A stretch of 64,000 nt of DNA, from contig NZ_JAXCJK010000006.1 in assembly GCF_035181385.1 (NCBI RefSeq), forward strand, positions 1 to 64,000, in the 5' to 3' direction. Source of the DNA: Moraxella sp035181385 (GTDB lineage: Bacteria; Pseudomonadota; Gammaproteobacteria; Pseudomonadales; Moraxellaceae). Shown here in pieces: positions 1 to 7,944 of this stretch; within the stretch, counting starts at the first letter, position 1; each line of letters opens with the position of its first letter. Below the pieces are notes generated by a model. That model ran no database searches and had not been told where the DNA came from. It was given only the letters and a program-made list of their open reading frames with translations. A program made the translations under genes and the position numbers.

Positions 1-2998
1 TCATGACTTCTCGGCGGCCATCTGGGTGGACGATGGTCAAATCATAACCACCCTCAACATCTTGCTTGGTGATGCTAGTACCCTTGACGGTAACCACATG
101 AAGAAGTTTATCTCTATCACCTTGGGCTGATATCTGCACGCCATTTTCACCAACAAATCTAACCTCATTGGTGGAATGTACAGCTTCTTTATAGATATTT
201 GGGCCACCAGCGGCATTAGCAGTGGTTAGGTACCAAGCCATGTGACGAATATCACCGACAGTAGCAGCAACACTGTCTTCGACTCGCTTGGCACTAAAAT
301 TGGTTACACCACCTGCATCTCTACCCAGACCACTGGTTAAATTATTCAAAACCACAGGATTAGTAGTGCTACCTGCCGCATCTTGTAATGAGACGACCAC
401 CTGATTATTAAGCACAGTGCGAGATTGAGTATCAACAAAGCTACCGTCAGCTTTCTTAAAGAGCTTGGTGCCATCTGCTTTGGTATAAACCATCGGCACT
501 TGATCTAAAGTTCCCTTAGCGACAGAAAACAGCTGCGAGCCGTTCACTGCATCGGTAGAGGTGGCTGAGATCTCACCAGCTGCCACATTTTGGATACGGC
601 GTTCTTTGCCAGCAGAGCCGATGGTCAGTACGCCATTAGCAGTACTACCAGCGAAGTTTGCAAAGGTTACACCACCCACCTTGACATTATCCACCACGCC
701 TTTATCGCCTGCGGTGGTGGTTGTACCCTCTGGGTTACCAACAGCCGAAGTACGGTTTTTGGTACCTACTCCAGTACCAGTAGTGGCTACGGTTTCCATG
801 CCCAGATACACAGAGTTTGCCACATCTGCTTTGGTATCAGAACCTAGTACAAATGCTTTGTCGGCAGTTACCTGGTTATTAGCACCCACTGCATGGCTAT
901 CAGTACCGCTGACTGTATTAGCAAAGCCATAAGCACCAGCATTGGCAGATGCTACTGTGGTATTCACACCCACTGCGGTGGCATTAGCTTCTGTCGCTCG
1001 GGCAAATTGGCCCACTGCGGTGGTATTAGGTTTTGTCGCTTCGGCATTAGCGCCCAGTGCGGTGGATTCTTCTCCTAGCGCTTGGGTTTGGTAGCCCACT
1101 GCGGTGGCATTAGTTCGTGTCGCTTGGGCAGTTGTGCCCACTGCGGTGGATTGTTCTGCTTTCGCTCGGGCAGTATTGCCCACTGCGGTGGAATCTTGTG
1201 CTATCGCTTCGGTATTTTGACCTACTGCGGTAGAATGTTCTCCTGTCGCTCGGGAATTGTGGCCCAGTGCGGTAGAATATACTGATGTCGCTTGGGCACC
1301 TTGGCCCAGTGCGGTGGAGTTCTCTGCTGTCGCTCGGGCATCTTTGCCCAGTGCGGTGGCTCTTTGTCCTGTCGCTTGGGCATATGAGCCCAGTGCGGTA
1401 GAATGTTGTCCTGTCGCTTGGGCAACTGAGCCCAGTGCGGTAGAATGTTGTTCTTTCGCGTAGGCGCTTGCGCCCACTGCGGTAGAATCTTGTGCTGTCA
1501 CTTGGGCACCTGCGCCCAGTGCGGTGGATTCTTCTCCTAGCGCTTGGGCACCATAGCCCAGTGCGGCAGAATAGCTTCCTGTCACTTGAGCATTTTGGCC
1601 CACTGCGGTGGATTGGTCTGCTGTCGCTTTGGCAGAATTGCCCACTGCGGTGGAACGATCTGCTGTCGCTTCGGTATTTTGACCTACTGCGGTAGAATAT
1701 TCTCCTCTCGCTTGGGCAGTTGCGCCCAATGCTGCAGAATTGCTTCCTGTCGCTTGGGCACCTTGGCCCACTGCGGTGGATTGTCGTCCTCTCGCTTGGG
1801 CATTGTGGCCCACTGCGGTGTCATCAGGTTCTTCCGCTTGGGCATTGTGGCCCACTGCGGTGGATTGTTGTCCTGTCGCTTTGGCCCCAATGCCGGCCGC
1901 CAATGACTTACTACCCACAGCACCGCCTTTGGATTTGATACTGCCCTTGTTAGTATCAGGATCACCCGCTTCTTGAGTATCTGTACCATCATTGACATGG
2001 AAGTAAGTAGGGGTACCTGCCACCGCTTTTAACTGTGCCACATTCACCGCATCAGAGTCGGCACTCCCTGCGGCCACATTGATGATTTGACGGGTTGTGT
2101 TGGTATTACCTACTGATACCGCACCATTGTTTGTGCCTTTGATGGTTGCCAAAATCTCTGCGTTATCTTTTGTCATATTGGTTGGCGAATATACGCTGTT
2201 TTGGTCAGCATTCGGTGTGGTGCTGGCCGTGGTTGTACCTTCTGGCAGTCCAGCACGATCTGCCAAAGAGAGCGAACCCAATGCAATTGAACCTTGTTTT
2301 TTTGCAATAGCATTTACACCAACAGCAATGCTTTCTTTAGCCATAGCAGTAGAACTTACACCGACAGCGAGACTTGTCTCACTCATAGCTTTGGCAGCCG
2401 CACCTAATGCGGTTGCAGCAATTTCGCTCGCTTGAGCATATGCACCAAATGCTGATGCATGCTCGCCATCAGCTTTTGCCTTGCTGCCCACTGCTGTACT
2501 ATATTTAGCATTTGCTTTTGTGTCATAGCCAATTGCTGTGGCATATTCACGCTCAGCCCAAGCACCGTAGCCCAATGACATCCTACCATATATTGGCTGA
2601 AAGAAATAAACCATATTGCCTTTATAAGCACCATTACTACCACAATGTTCCAATAATTCATCATAGCTATCACCCACATTCCCTCCATAATACCCACCTT
2701 TGACTCCTACGTCTGAGCTAACACACAAATAATCCATTCCGCCTACTAGAGCGGGTTGAAGATTGGCATCTGTTGGAAGAGGGACTGGTTGAAGTTCAGT
2801 AAATTCAGCAGCTGCATTTGGAATAGCCAGTATGACCGAAGCAGCCAATGCACTTAAAGTTAATATTTTGACTGGTGTTGATGATTTTTTGACGGTGCCG
2901 ACGGTGGCAGTGCCTTTGCCTTGAGCTTGGGCGTATTCACATACAGCTTGAAAGGTTTGGGTGGATTTATTAAAAATCACACGGTAGATATTATTCAT
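1..2998 (-). CDS. Trimeric autotransporter adhesin (type Vc), 3' end outside window
   Basis: The frame is open on the minus strand from about 3004 to the window edge (about 1000 codons), so the C-terminal membrane anchor is not visible. The N-terminus (MNNIYRVIFNKSTQTF) is an ESPR-type extended signal peptide, followed by a hydrophobic stretch ending near IPNAAA. Then come 22 head repeats of 14 residues (consensus STAVGxxAxATxxx), like YadA heads, and two neck-type motifs (NVAAGSADSDAVN before the repeats, NVAAGEISATSTDAVNGSQL after). Such proteins form surface trimers that bind host cells or matrix; Moraxella Hag/MID and UspA are the closest idea, but which one cannot be decided here. I prefer ATG 2998 over ATG 3004 because GAGA sits 7 bases ahead of it and ESPR proteins start MNxIY. 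A 10-G tract and a leader ORF lie upstream, which suggests variable expression. Confidence 0.9.
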   Translation of the reverse strand, partial: MNNIYRVIFNKSTQTFQAVCEYAQAQGKGTATVGTVKKSSTPVKILTLSALAASVILAIPNAAAEFTELQPVPLPTDANLQPALVGGMDYLCVSSDVGVKGGYYGGNVGDSYDELLEHCGSNGAYKGNMVYFFQPIYGRMSLGYGAWAEREYATAIGYDTKANAKYSTAVGSKAKADGEHASAFGAYAQASEIAATALGAAAKAMSETSLAVGVSSTAMAKESIAVGVNAIAKKQGSIALGSLSLADRAGLPEGTTTASTTPNADQNSVYSPTNMTKDNAEILATIKGTNNGAVSVGNTNTTRQIINVAAGSADSDAVNVAQLKAVAGTPTYFHVNDGTDTQEAGDPDTNKGSIKSKGGAVGSKSLAAGIGAKATGQQSTAVGHNAQAEEPDDTAVGHNAQARGRQSTAVGQGAQATGSNSAALGATAQARGEYSTAVGQNTEATADRSTAVGNSAKATADQSTAVGQNAQVTGSYSAALGYGAQALGEESTALGAGAQVTAQDSTAVGASAYAKEQHSTALGSVAQATGQHSTALGSYAQATGQRATALGKDARATAENSTALGQGAQATSVYSTALGHNSRATGEHSTAVGQNTEAIAQDSTAVGNTARAKAEQSTAVGTTAQATRTNATAVGYQTQALGEESTALGANAEATKPNTTAVGQFARATEANATAVGVNTTVASANAGAYGFANTVSGTDSHAVGANNQVTADKAFVLGSDTKADVANSVYLGMETVATTGTGVGTKNRTSAVGNPEGTTTTAGDKGVVDNVKVGGVTFANFAGSTANGVLTIGSAGKERRIQNVAAGEISATSTDAVNGSQLFSVAKGTLDQVPMVYTKADGTKLFKKADGSFVDTQSRTVLNNQVVVSLQDAAGSTTNPVVLNNLTSGLGRDAGGVTNFSAKRVEDSVAATVGDIRHMAWYLTTANAAGGPNIYKEAVHSTNEVRFVGENGVQISAQGDRDKLLHVVTVKGTSITKQDVEGGYDLTIVHPDGRREVM
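941..1864 (-). repeat. 22 tandem 42-bp repeats coding YadA-type head motifs
   Basis: Within the adhesin, 924 bp divide exactly into 22 units of 42 bp (14 codons), each coding S/A-T/A-A-V/L-G followed by a variable nine residues. Units are similar but not identical; some recur as blocks, for example the order GEYSTAVGQNTEA / GEHSTAVGQNTEA, which suggests past block duplication. In-frame gain or loss would change head length without breaking the protein. Confidence 0.93.
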
Positions 2999-3041
2999 AG
3001 ACATTTCTCATAAAAATAGCAAACAGATTTTGGATACGCAT
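2991..3041 (-). CDS. Putative 16-codon leader ORF overlapping the adhesin start
   Basis: A short frame, M-RIQNLFAIFMRNVYE-stop, is preceded by AAGGA at a good distance (first ATG at 3044, second at 3041). Its TAA falls at 2991-2993, within the second and third codons of the adhesin in another frame. The adhesin itself has only a weak GAGA site, so the leader may couple or tune translation initiation. Expression of the peptide is inference; no homology is claimed. Confidence 0.35.
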   Translation of the reverse strand: MRIQNLFAIFMRNVYE

Positions 3042-3106
3042 CATTATCCTTTGATTTAGTGTTAAACTAATTGTCTTGTAACAAAAAAGTAACTTAAATG
3101 ATATTT

Positions 3107-3112
3107 AGTATA
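3107..3112 (-). promoter_or_regulatory. Candidate -10 box of the adhesin
   Basis: TATACT reads on the minus strand about 110 bases upstream of the adhesin start. The -35 position holds only a weak match. This would give a leader of about 100 bases that contains the short leader ORF. Confidence 0.35.
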
Positions 3113-3257
3113 CAGATAACAATATGCGAATTAAGACTCTCTCCACACGCCAAGCAATCAGCTTATTCATCAAAACACCATGTATCACAACCTTTTAAAT
3201 GACTTTTATATTGTCTGTATTGGTCTGCTGTTGGTGTCTGTTATGGCGGTGCATAGC

Positions 3258-3267
3258 GGGGGGGGGG
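3258..3267. repeat. Homopolymer of 10 G (phase-variation candidate)
   Basis: Ten consecutive G on the plus strand (C on the adhesin strand), about 260 bp upstream of the adhesin start. G tracts of this length slip during replication. In Moraxella catarrhalis, G tracts in uspA1 and hag/mid are known to vary expression. Here the tract is outside the coding frame, so any effect would be on transcription or the leader RNA. Confidence 0.85.
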
Positions 3268-3282
3268 AGATTTTGCGCAGCT

Positions 3283-3288
3283 ATTATA
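3283..3288 (-). promoter_or_regulatory. Candidate distal -10 box next to the G tract
   Basis: A perfect TATAAT on the minus strand; a start about 7 bases on would put the C10 tract at the very 5' end of a ~280-base leader of the adhesin. No good -35 is seen. TATAAT can also be read on the plus strand at 3285-3290, in which case the G tract would overlap its -35 region. Confidence 0.3.
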
Positions 3289-3425
3289 ATGACTTTTTTG
3301 GGGTTTGGGTAGTGATTTGTGCACTATTTTGTTAACAAATTGTAAATAAGTGCTGTTGGTCATGAGTGTCATTGGCAGTTGGTACACATCTTGTCATGGG
3401 CATTTTTTATATATTTTTTATATAA

Positions 3426-3550
3426 TAGACTTTCTGCAAAACCCCGAGTTAAGGGAAACCGCTCAAAGTGAGCCTGTCGAACCATGACGGTTTTCGCTAC
3501 CCTTCGACAAGCTCAGGGCGAACGGAAAACCTAGTTTTGCAGGAAGCTTA
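3426..3550. mobile_element. MITE-like inverted-repeat element, copy 1
   Basis: 125 bp bounded by 17-bp terminal inverted repeats, TAGACTTTCTGCAAAAC on the left and the complement of TAAGCTTCCTGCAAAAC on the right (14 of 17 match). The interior is itself palindromic around GAGCcTGTCGAA / TTCGACAAGCTC. No coding capacity. A second copy lies at 60131-60257. The structure fits a small non-autonomous element or a REP/Correia-like repeat; the parent transposase is not in the window. Confidence 0.75.
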
Positions 3551-3819
3551 ATAGATACAAGTGTTCACCTAGTCTGACAGCCATTTATTGCCAAATGATG
3601 ATTCACCGCTTGCCATCACTTGATCAAGTTTTGATACATGGCATGATGGCAATATGGTAGAAACATATTGGAAATATTATAGAAACAACATAGCAATCAT
3701 CGCATCACCTCGCCATCATTGTTGTATGCTCATGTTTTATGATGATGAAAAATGCACCGATATTTATTGAGAAAGATTGTTGATAATTACAAAACAATCG
3801 CCAATCATGATGGCAAAAA

Positions 3820-3828
3820 TGCTAAAAT
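3820..3828 (+). promoter_or_regulatory. Extended -10 promoter of ccoG
   Basis: TGCTAAAAT, an extended -10 (TGn + TAAAAT), 92 bases upstream of the ccoG ATG. The same motif precedes the FixH-family gene. No convincing FNR/ANR site (TTGAT-N4-ATCAA) was found nearby. Confidence 0.5.
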
Positions 3829-3919
3829 ACACCCACAAAAAATGATGAATTCATTAATAAACATTTGTCATTATCATTATAAATAATAAATAGCCAAATA
3901 AATAACTAAGGTTATTATC

Positions 3920-5365
3920 ATGCCAAACAACCCAATCCCAACCAAACCAAAAAAACAGCGTCCACCACCAGAAAAAATCATTCCGCATTCTAAGGACATG
4001 GACGCCACCAAGCATCGTGTCCACCCTCGTTTTACCAAAGGCAAATATCAAAACATACGCCTGATCACCATGTATGCAATATTGGTGGGGTTTTTAATCG
4101 CCCCTTGGTTACGCTGGAATGGACGACAGGCGATACTGCTTGATGTCATTGAACCAAGATTTTATATCTTTGGGGCGACTTTCATGCCACAGGATTTTTA
4201 TTTCTTTGCATTCGTGTTCATCATCGCTGCCATGACCTTATTCATGGTTACTGTCTATGCTGGGCGTGTGTGGTGTGGCTATGCCTGCCCACAGACCATC
4301 TATGTGCATCTGTATCAACACATAGAAAAATGGGTCATCGGCGAGCGTAACAAACGCATCAAGTTTGACAAACAGCCTTGGAATGGCGAAAAAATCCTAA
4401 AAACTTTGTTGATGCACGGCATTTGGCTGATTTTCTCTGCGGTTACCGCTTTGACATTCATCGCCTTTATCACTGGAACAGATGATTTGTTTTTTAATGG
4501 ACATACGCTGTTTTTTATGGGTTGGGGCAAGATGACATGGGTATTTTTCTTATTAATTACCTTTGTTACCCAGACCAATGCAGGCTATATGCGTGAACAT
4601 ATGTGCGTGCATTTGTGTCCGTATGGTCGCTTTCAGTCGGTGATGTTTGACAAAGATACCTTGCTTGTCTCTTATGATTATCAGCGAGGTGAGCCTCGTG
4701 GGGCTCGCAAAAAAGGCGACCACCCAGAGGGATATGGCGACTGCGTGGATTGTAGTATGTGCGTGCAGGTATGCCCAACAGGCATTGATATCCGTGATGG
4801 GCTACAAGTGGAGTGTATTCAGTGTGCCGCTTGTGTTGATGCGTGCAACGAAATCATGGATAAAGTGGGCTATCCACGAGGGCTGATTCGCTATACCACC
4901 GAACGGCAAATGCTTGAAAACCAAAAAACCAAAATCATCAGCCCACGCATCTTTGCTTATATATTTGTGCTGGGTGCTGCCATCACAGCAGCGACACTGG
5001 TTGCAACAGGGCGTGCACCACTAGAAATGGAAATCCGCCACGACCGCAAACAAATCAGCACGGTACGACATGGCATGGTAGAAAACAGCTATGTTCTAAA
5101 AATCGTCAATAAAACAGACGAGCGTCAAGTCTATAAAGTCCGCCTAGAACCTGTTGAGGGCATGACGCTACAATCTCGCTTTAAGCAAATCCCATTACAA
5201 GCCAATGAGCCATACGATTTGCCTGTGAGCGTCATTGGCGATGCCAGCATCATCAAAGCAGGTGTTACACCAATCACCATCACGGTTTATACCGAAGATG
5301 GTAAATACAGTGTCAGCACCCAAGATAACTTTGTTTATGAAACAAAGCAACAATCAGTCAAATAA
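3920..5365 (+). CDS. ccoG: Cytochrome c oxidase accessory protein CcoG (FixG/RdxA)
   Basis: A 481-residue membrane iron-sulfur protein that acts in copper delivery or reduction during assembly of the cbb3-type cytochrome oxidase. Five hydrophobic segments are visible (about residues 50-68, 100-122, 175-200, 205-225 and 348-366). Between segments 4 and 5 are two ferredoxin-type motifs, CVDCSMCVQVCP (about residue 275) and CIQCAACVDAC (about 298). A further Cys pair lies in WCGYACP. The C-terminal ~110 residues form a periplasmic immunoglobulin-like domain (FixG C-terminal type). AAGG precedes the ATG by 8 bases. It stands alone with its own promoter and terminator; ccoNOP are not in the window. 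The FixH-family gene follows 240 bp on. Confidence 0.95.
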   Translation: MPNNPIPTKPKKQRPPPEKIIPHSKDMDATKHRVHPRFTKGKYQNIRLITMYAILVGFLIAPWLRWNGRQAILLDVIEPRFYIFGATFMPQDFYFFAFVFIIAAMTLFMVTVYAGRVWCGYACPQTIYVHLYQHIEKWVIGERNKRIKFDKQPWNGEKILKTLLMHGIWLIFSAVTALTFIAFITGTDDLFFNGHTLFFMGWGKMTWVFFLLITFVTQTNAGYMREHMCVHLCPYGRFQSVMFDKDTLLVSYDYQRGEPRGARKKGDHPEGYGDCVDCSMCVQVCPTGIDIRDGLQVECIQCAACVDACNEIMDKVGYPRGLIRYTTERQMLENQKTKIISPRIFAYIFVLGAAITAATLVATGRAPLEMEIRHDRKQISTVRHGMVENSYVLKIVNKTDERQVYKVRLEPVEGMTLQSRFKQIPLQANEPYDLPVSVIGDASIIKAGVTPITITVYTEDGKYSVSTQDNFVYETKQQSVK

Positions 5366-5432
5366 GCAATTTGGTGGGCAATTAGCCACAATACATGGCA
5401 ACAAACATAGCAACAACGCATAGCAACAACAC

Positions 5433-5472
5433 AACCATAAAACCGCCTTACATGGGCGGTTTTATGGTTTTT
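5433..5472 (+). terminator. Terminator after ccoG
   Basis: A 15-bp perfect stem, AACCATAAAACCGCC against GGCGGTTTTATGGTT, with a 7-base loop and a short T run. It separates ccoG from the FixH-family gene, consistent with the latter having its own promoter. Confidence 0.9.
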
Positions 5473-5552
5473 GTCTCAAAATTGCCATCACTGATGCCGA
5501 TTTTTATCTTTTAATCCATGATGAATAATCAATGGTTAAAATCTGCCAAATG

Positions 5553-5561
5553 TGCTAAAAT
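5553..5561 (+). promoter_or_regulatory. Extended -10 promoter of the fixH-like gene
   Basis: TGCTAAAAT, identical to the element ahead of ccoG, 45 bases upstream of the FixH-family ATG. The shared box hints at co-regulation of the two genes. Confidence 0.5.
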
Positions 5562-5606
5562 GGCACAAATATTTGTCATCTTAACTTAAAATCATCTTAA
5601 TCAGCC

Positions 5607-6221
5607 ATGCCCACCAATACCCCCCACCAAAAAGAACCTTGGTACAAAAACCCTTTCATGACCATCTTTGTTGTCGGTCTGCCTGCGCTGGTCGTGGTGG
5701 TGTGTATCTTTTTTATTGTGTGGTCGATTCGCATTCAAGACAGCACCGTCAGAGATGACTGGTATATGGACGGCAAAACACTGTATCAAGATGCCACTCG
5801 TGATAAGCTGGCACATGATTTAAACATCTCTGGTGTCATGCGATTTGATGATAAAATTGATGATAACAATGTCCACTTTGAGCTACGCTACCCCCAAGAC
5901 AGCATAGATACTGGCACGCTCAAAGATGGCACACCCCTACAATACCCAGCAACACTTAGCGTATCCATTTCTCATGCCACTGACAGCAGTCGTGATAAAG
6001 ATTTTATCATCACGCACATGGGCGATAATGTCTATCAAGGCAAAGTTGCCATAGATGACACGCCTGCCAAATACTATCTACAAGTCAGCAATGAAGGCAC
6101 TCACAACTGGCGACTGCGTCAAACACAAAAACTCCCTGCCAAAAATGTCGTTTTTGTGCCGTTATCTAGCTTTGATGATAGCAAGCAAGCCCTGCCAGAC
6201 CAACGAAAAAAACGCTCTTAG
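5607..6221 (+). CDS. FixH-family protein
   Basis: 204 residues with one N-terminal membrane anchor (about residues 17-39, hydrophobic run FVVGLPALVVVVCIFFIVWS) and a periplasmic beta-rich domain. The short basic N-terminus, the WYKNPFM start and the DDWYMDGKTLYQD segment after the anchor fit the FixH family, whose genes sit beside ccoG/fixG and ccoNOP. FixH members are implicated in cbb3 oxidase maturation or copper handling, but the exact role is not settled. The family is weakly conserved, so assignment rests on architecture plus its position behind ccoG. Confidence 0.75.
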   Translation: MPTNTPHQKEPWYKNPFMTIFVVGLPALVVVVCIFFIVWSIRIQDSTVRDDWYMDGKTLYQDATRDKLAHDLNISGVMRFDDKIDDNNVHFELRYPQDSIDTGTLKDGTPLQYPATLSVSISHATDSSRDKDFIITHMGDNVYQGKVAIDDTPAKYYLQVSNEGTHNWRLRQTQKLPAKNVVFVPLSSFDDSKQALPDQRKKRS

Positions 6222-6265
6222 ATTTTTTTGATACTTTTGATGGATTTAAGGGCTTTGATTTAAGA

Positions 6266-6307
6266 TTTTGGCAATCATTGGCAACAAGATGCCAATGATT
6301 GCCAAAA
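6266..6307. repeat. Perfect 18-bp inverted repeat between converging genes
   Basis: TTTTGGCAATCATTGGCA pairs perfectly with TGCCAATGATTGCCAAAA across a 6-base loop, in the gap where the FixH-family gene (plus) and the LysR gene (minus) converge. The terminal A/T pairs could serve as the U tract in either direction, so a bidirectional terminator is likely, though the U tract is short. Confidence 0.7.
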
Positions 6308-6407
6308 CCAAACCAACTTTCCACTTTCCACTTATCTGATTGATACCGATACCAAGCCATCATCATAAGCATTTATCACAGTATCCATTCATCACGGTAT
6401 GACAGTA

Positions 6408-7400
6408 TCACAGTATTAATGACGAATACTGTTCAGATTGCTCTTGATTTTGTTCTTCGGTGATGACTTGGCGTGCCACATGTATGATGAGCTGTCTTAG
6501 CCAGCGATGTGCTGGGTGGTGCTGTAATAATGGCGACCACGCCATGGTCAGCTCAAATTCTGGAATAAAAAACGGTGGCTCTTTGACGATGATTTGCGGA
6601 TTGTTATGTGCTTGGAGTTTGGCGACACGAGTTGGCAATGTCGCCACCAAATCTTTATTTGCCGCCAGCATCGCAGGCATTTGATAATGGCGAGTAAACA
6701 CGCTGATTTGGCGTTTTTGCCCAAGTCTTTGTAAAGCTTGGTCAATAGAACCCAATCCACCAGACTTTTCAGGGTTTACCCCAAAACCCACACCCATGCC
6801 TGTTTTTGATACCCAGACATGCTGAGCTTTTAGGTAGTTTTTTAGGTTAAATCTATTGACATACGGACTGTCTGCTGATAACAAACAGCTGAAAGTATCT
6901 CGCCACACCAGCACCTGATGAAAACTCTGCGGAATCTCATTAAAGCGATTGATTGCCAAATCCACACGCCCCTGCTCCATATCTCGATAAGACACATCAG
7001 ATGGCGTCAAAAAGTCTAAAATCACATTTGGTGCCTCAGAACGCAGCGCCTTTACCAATCGTGGCACCAAGGTCGCTTCGGCATAGTCGCTTGTCATGAT
7101 ACGAAACACACGAGAGGTGCTGTATGGACGAAACTCGGTTCTTGGTTCAAGCAAGGTACTGACATCAGAGAGTATCTCACGAATGCGTGGTTGAAGCTCA
7201 CCTGCCCTTTCGGTTGGGGTCATGCCCTCTGACGAACGCACAAGTAATGGGTCATTAAATAAAGACCGCAGACGACGCAAAATATTACTCATCGCAGGTT
7301 GAGTGATGCCAAGCTGTTCGGCTGATCTGGTTACATTTTTCTCACGCAAAAGCACATCTAAATAGACCAATAGATTTAGATCAACTTTTTGTAGATTCAT
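6408..7400 (-). CDS. LysR-type transcriptional regulator
   Basis: 330 residues. The N-terminal winged helix (about 5-65) has the LysR signature VTRSAEQLGITQPAMSNIL; the C-terminal part is a substrate-binding-like effector domain. The opening MNLQKVDLNLLVYLDVLL and the phrase DPLLVRSSEGMTPT resemble the NodD/LinR/PcpR-like subgroup. The effector and targets are unknown. It lies 37 bp downstream of the L,D-transpeptidase gene on the same strand, so the two may share a transcript; LysR genes more often sit divergent from their target, which is not the case here. Confidence 0.9.
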   Translation of the reverse strand: MNLQKVDLNLLVYLDVLLREKNVTRSAEQLGITQPAMSNILRRLRSLFNDPLLVRSSEGMTPTERAGELQPRIREILSDVSTLLEPRTEFRPYSTSRVFRIMTSDYAEATLVPRLVKALRSEAPNVILDFLTPSDVSYRDMEQGRVDLAINRFNEIPQSFHQVLVWRDTFSCLLSADSPYVNRFNLKNYLKAQHVWVSKTGMGVGFGVNPEKSGGLGSIDQALQRLGQKRQISVFTRHYQMPAMLAANKDLVATLPTRVAKLQAHNNPQIIVKEPPFFIPEFELTMAWSPLLQHHPAHRWLRQLIIHVARQVITEEQNQEQSEQYSSLIL

Positions 7401-7437
7401 GATTTTTCCTTATTCGTTCATCGCATTAACCAACAGC

Positions 7438-7944
7438 TCACACAATCAGCACAGGCGTGCCAACCTCCACCATATCAAACAGCACAACCAAATCATCATG
7501 ATGCATTCGCACACAACCATGCGACATTGGCACACCCATCGGCTCGGTATCTGGTGTCCCATGGATATAAATATAGCGAGCAAAACTATCACAGACGCCA
7601 TCAGCATTTTCACCTTTATTGATGCCCACCTCACAGCCGTCCAGCCATAAAATTCGGCTCAATATCCAGTCTCTGTTCAAAAATTTTTGCCCCAATGCCT
7701 CATCATAAATCTCGCCTGTAAATTGCCTGCCAACAAAGACAGCATTTTTTGGGCATTCGCCGCCAATCTTTTGAGCGATGGTATGGCGACCAAGCGGTGT
7801 ACAGCCTGTATTTTCAAGCTGACCTGTACCATTTTTGGCGGTAGATATGTCAAAACTTATCAAGACATCATCAGCATCAAGCACGCTCAGACGCTGTGTG
7901 GCGGTATCAATATATAGATGAATGCTTGCAGATTGAGAACTCAT
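7438..7944 (-). CDS. L,D-transpeptidase (YkuD domain)
   Basis: 168 residues that are nearly all YkuD domain. The catalytic motif is clear: a histidine in YIYIHGTPD (about 125) and SHGCVRM (Cys about 146). Enzymes of this family cross-link peptidoglycan at meso-DAP residues or attach proteins to it, in the periplasm. No signal peptide is visible: the protein opens MSSQSASIHLYID and moves straight into the domain. The ErfK/YbiS short type is therefore the nearest match, with unexplained export. I looked for an in-frame upstream extension and found none convincing. Confidence 0.88.
   Translation of the reverse strand: MSSQSASIHLYIDTATQRLSVLDADDVLISFDISTAKNGTGQLENTGCTPLGRHTIAQKIGGECPKNAVFVGRQFTGEIYDEALGQKFLNRDWILSRILWLDGCEVGINKGENADGVCDSFARYIYIHGTPDTEPMGVPMSHGCVRMHHDDLVVLFDMVEVGTPVLIV

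Larger units (their letters stand above)
3045..3919. other. Gene-poor stretch between adhesin and ccoG
   Basis: About 870 bp without a credible gene. It holds the adhesin control region with the 10-G tract, one MITE-like inverted-repeat element, and an extended -10 box for ccoG. Between 3551 and 3810 I see only AT-rich sequence with no open frame of note. Confidence 0.7.

Noticed and set aside
1222..1998. Long minus-strand frames rich in MPKRQDxxPPHWA repeats, and matching plus-strand frames
   Set aside because: They are other-frame readings of the 42-bp adhesin repeats, whose true frame runs unbroken across the window edge with an ESPR and neck motifs.
3820..5561. FNR/ANR boxes at ccoG and the fixH-like gene
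   Set aside because: TTGATCAAG near 3626 is palindromic but lacks the TTGAT-N4-ATCAA spacing; no other half-sites pair correctly.
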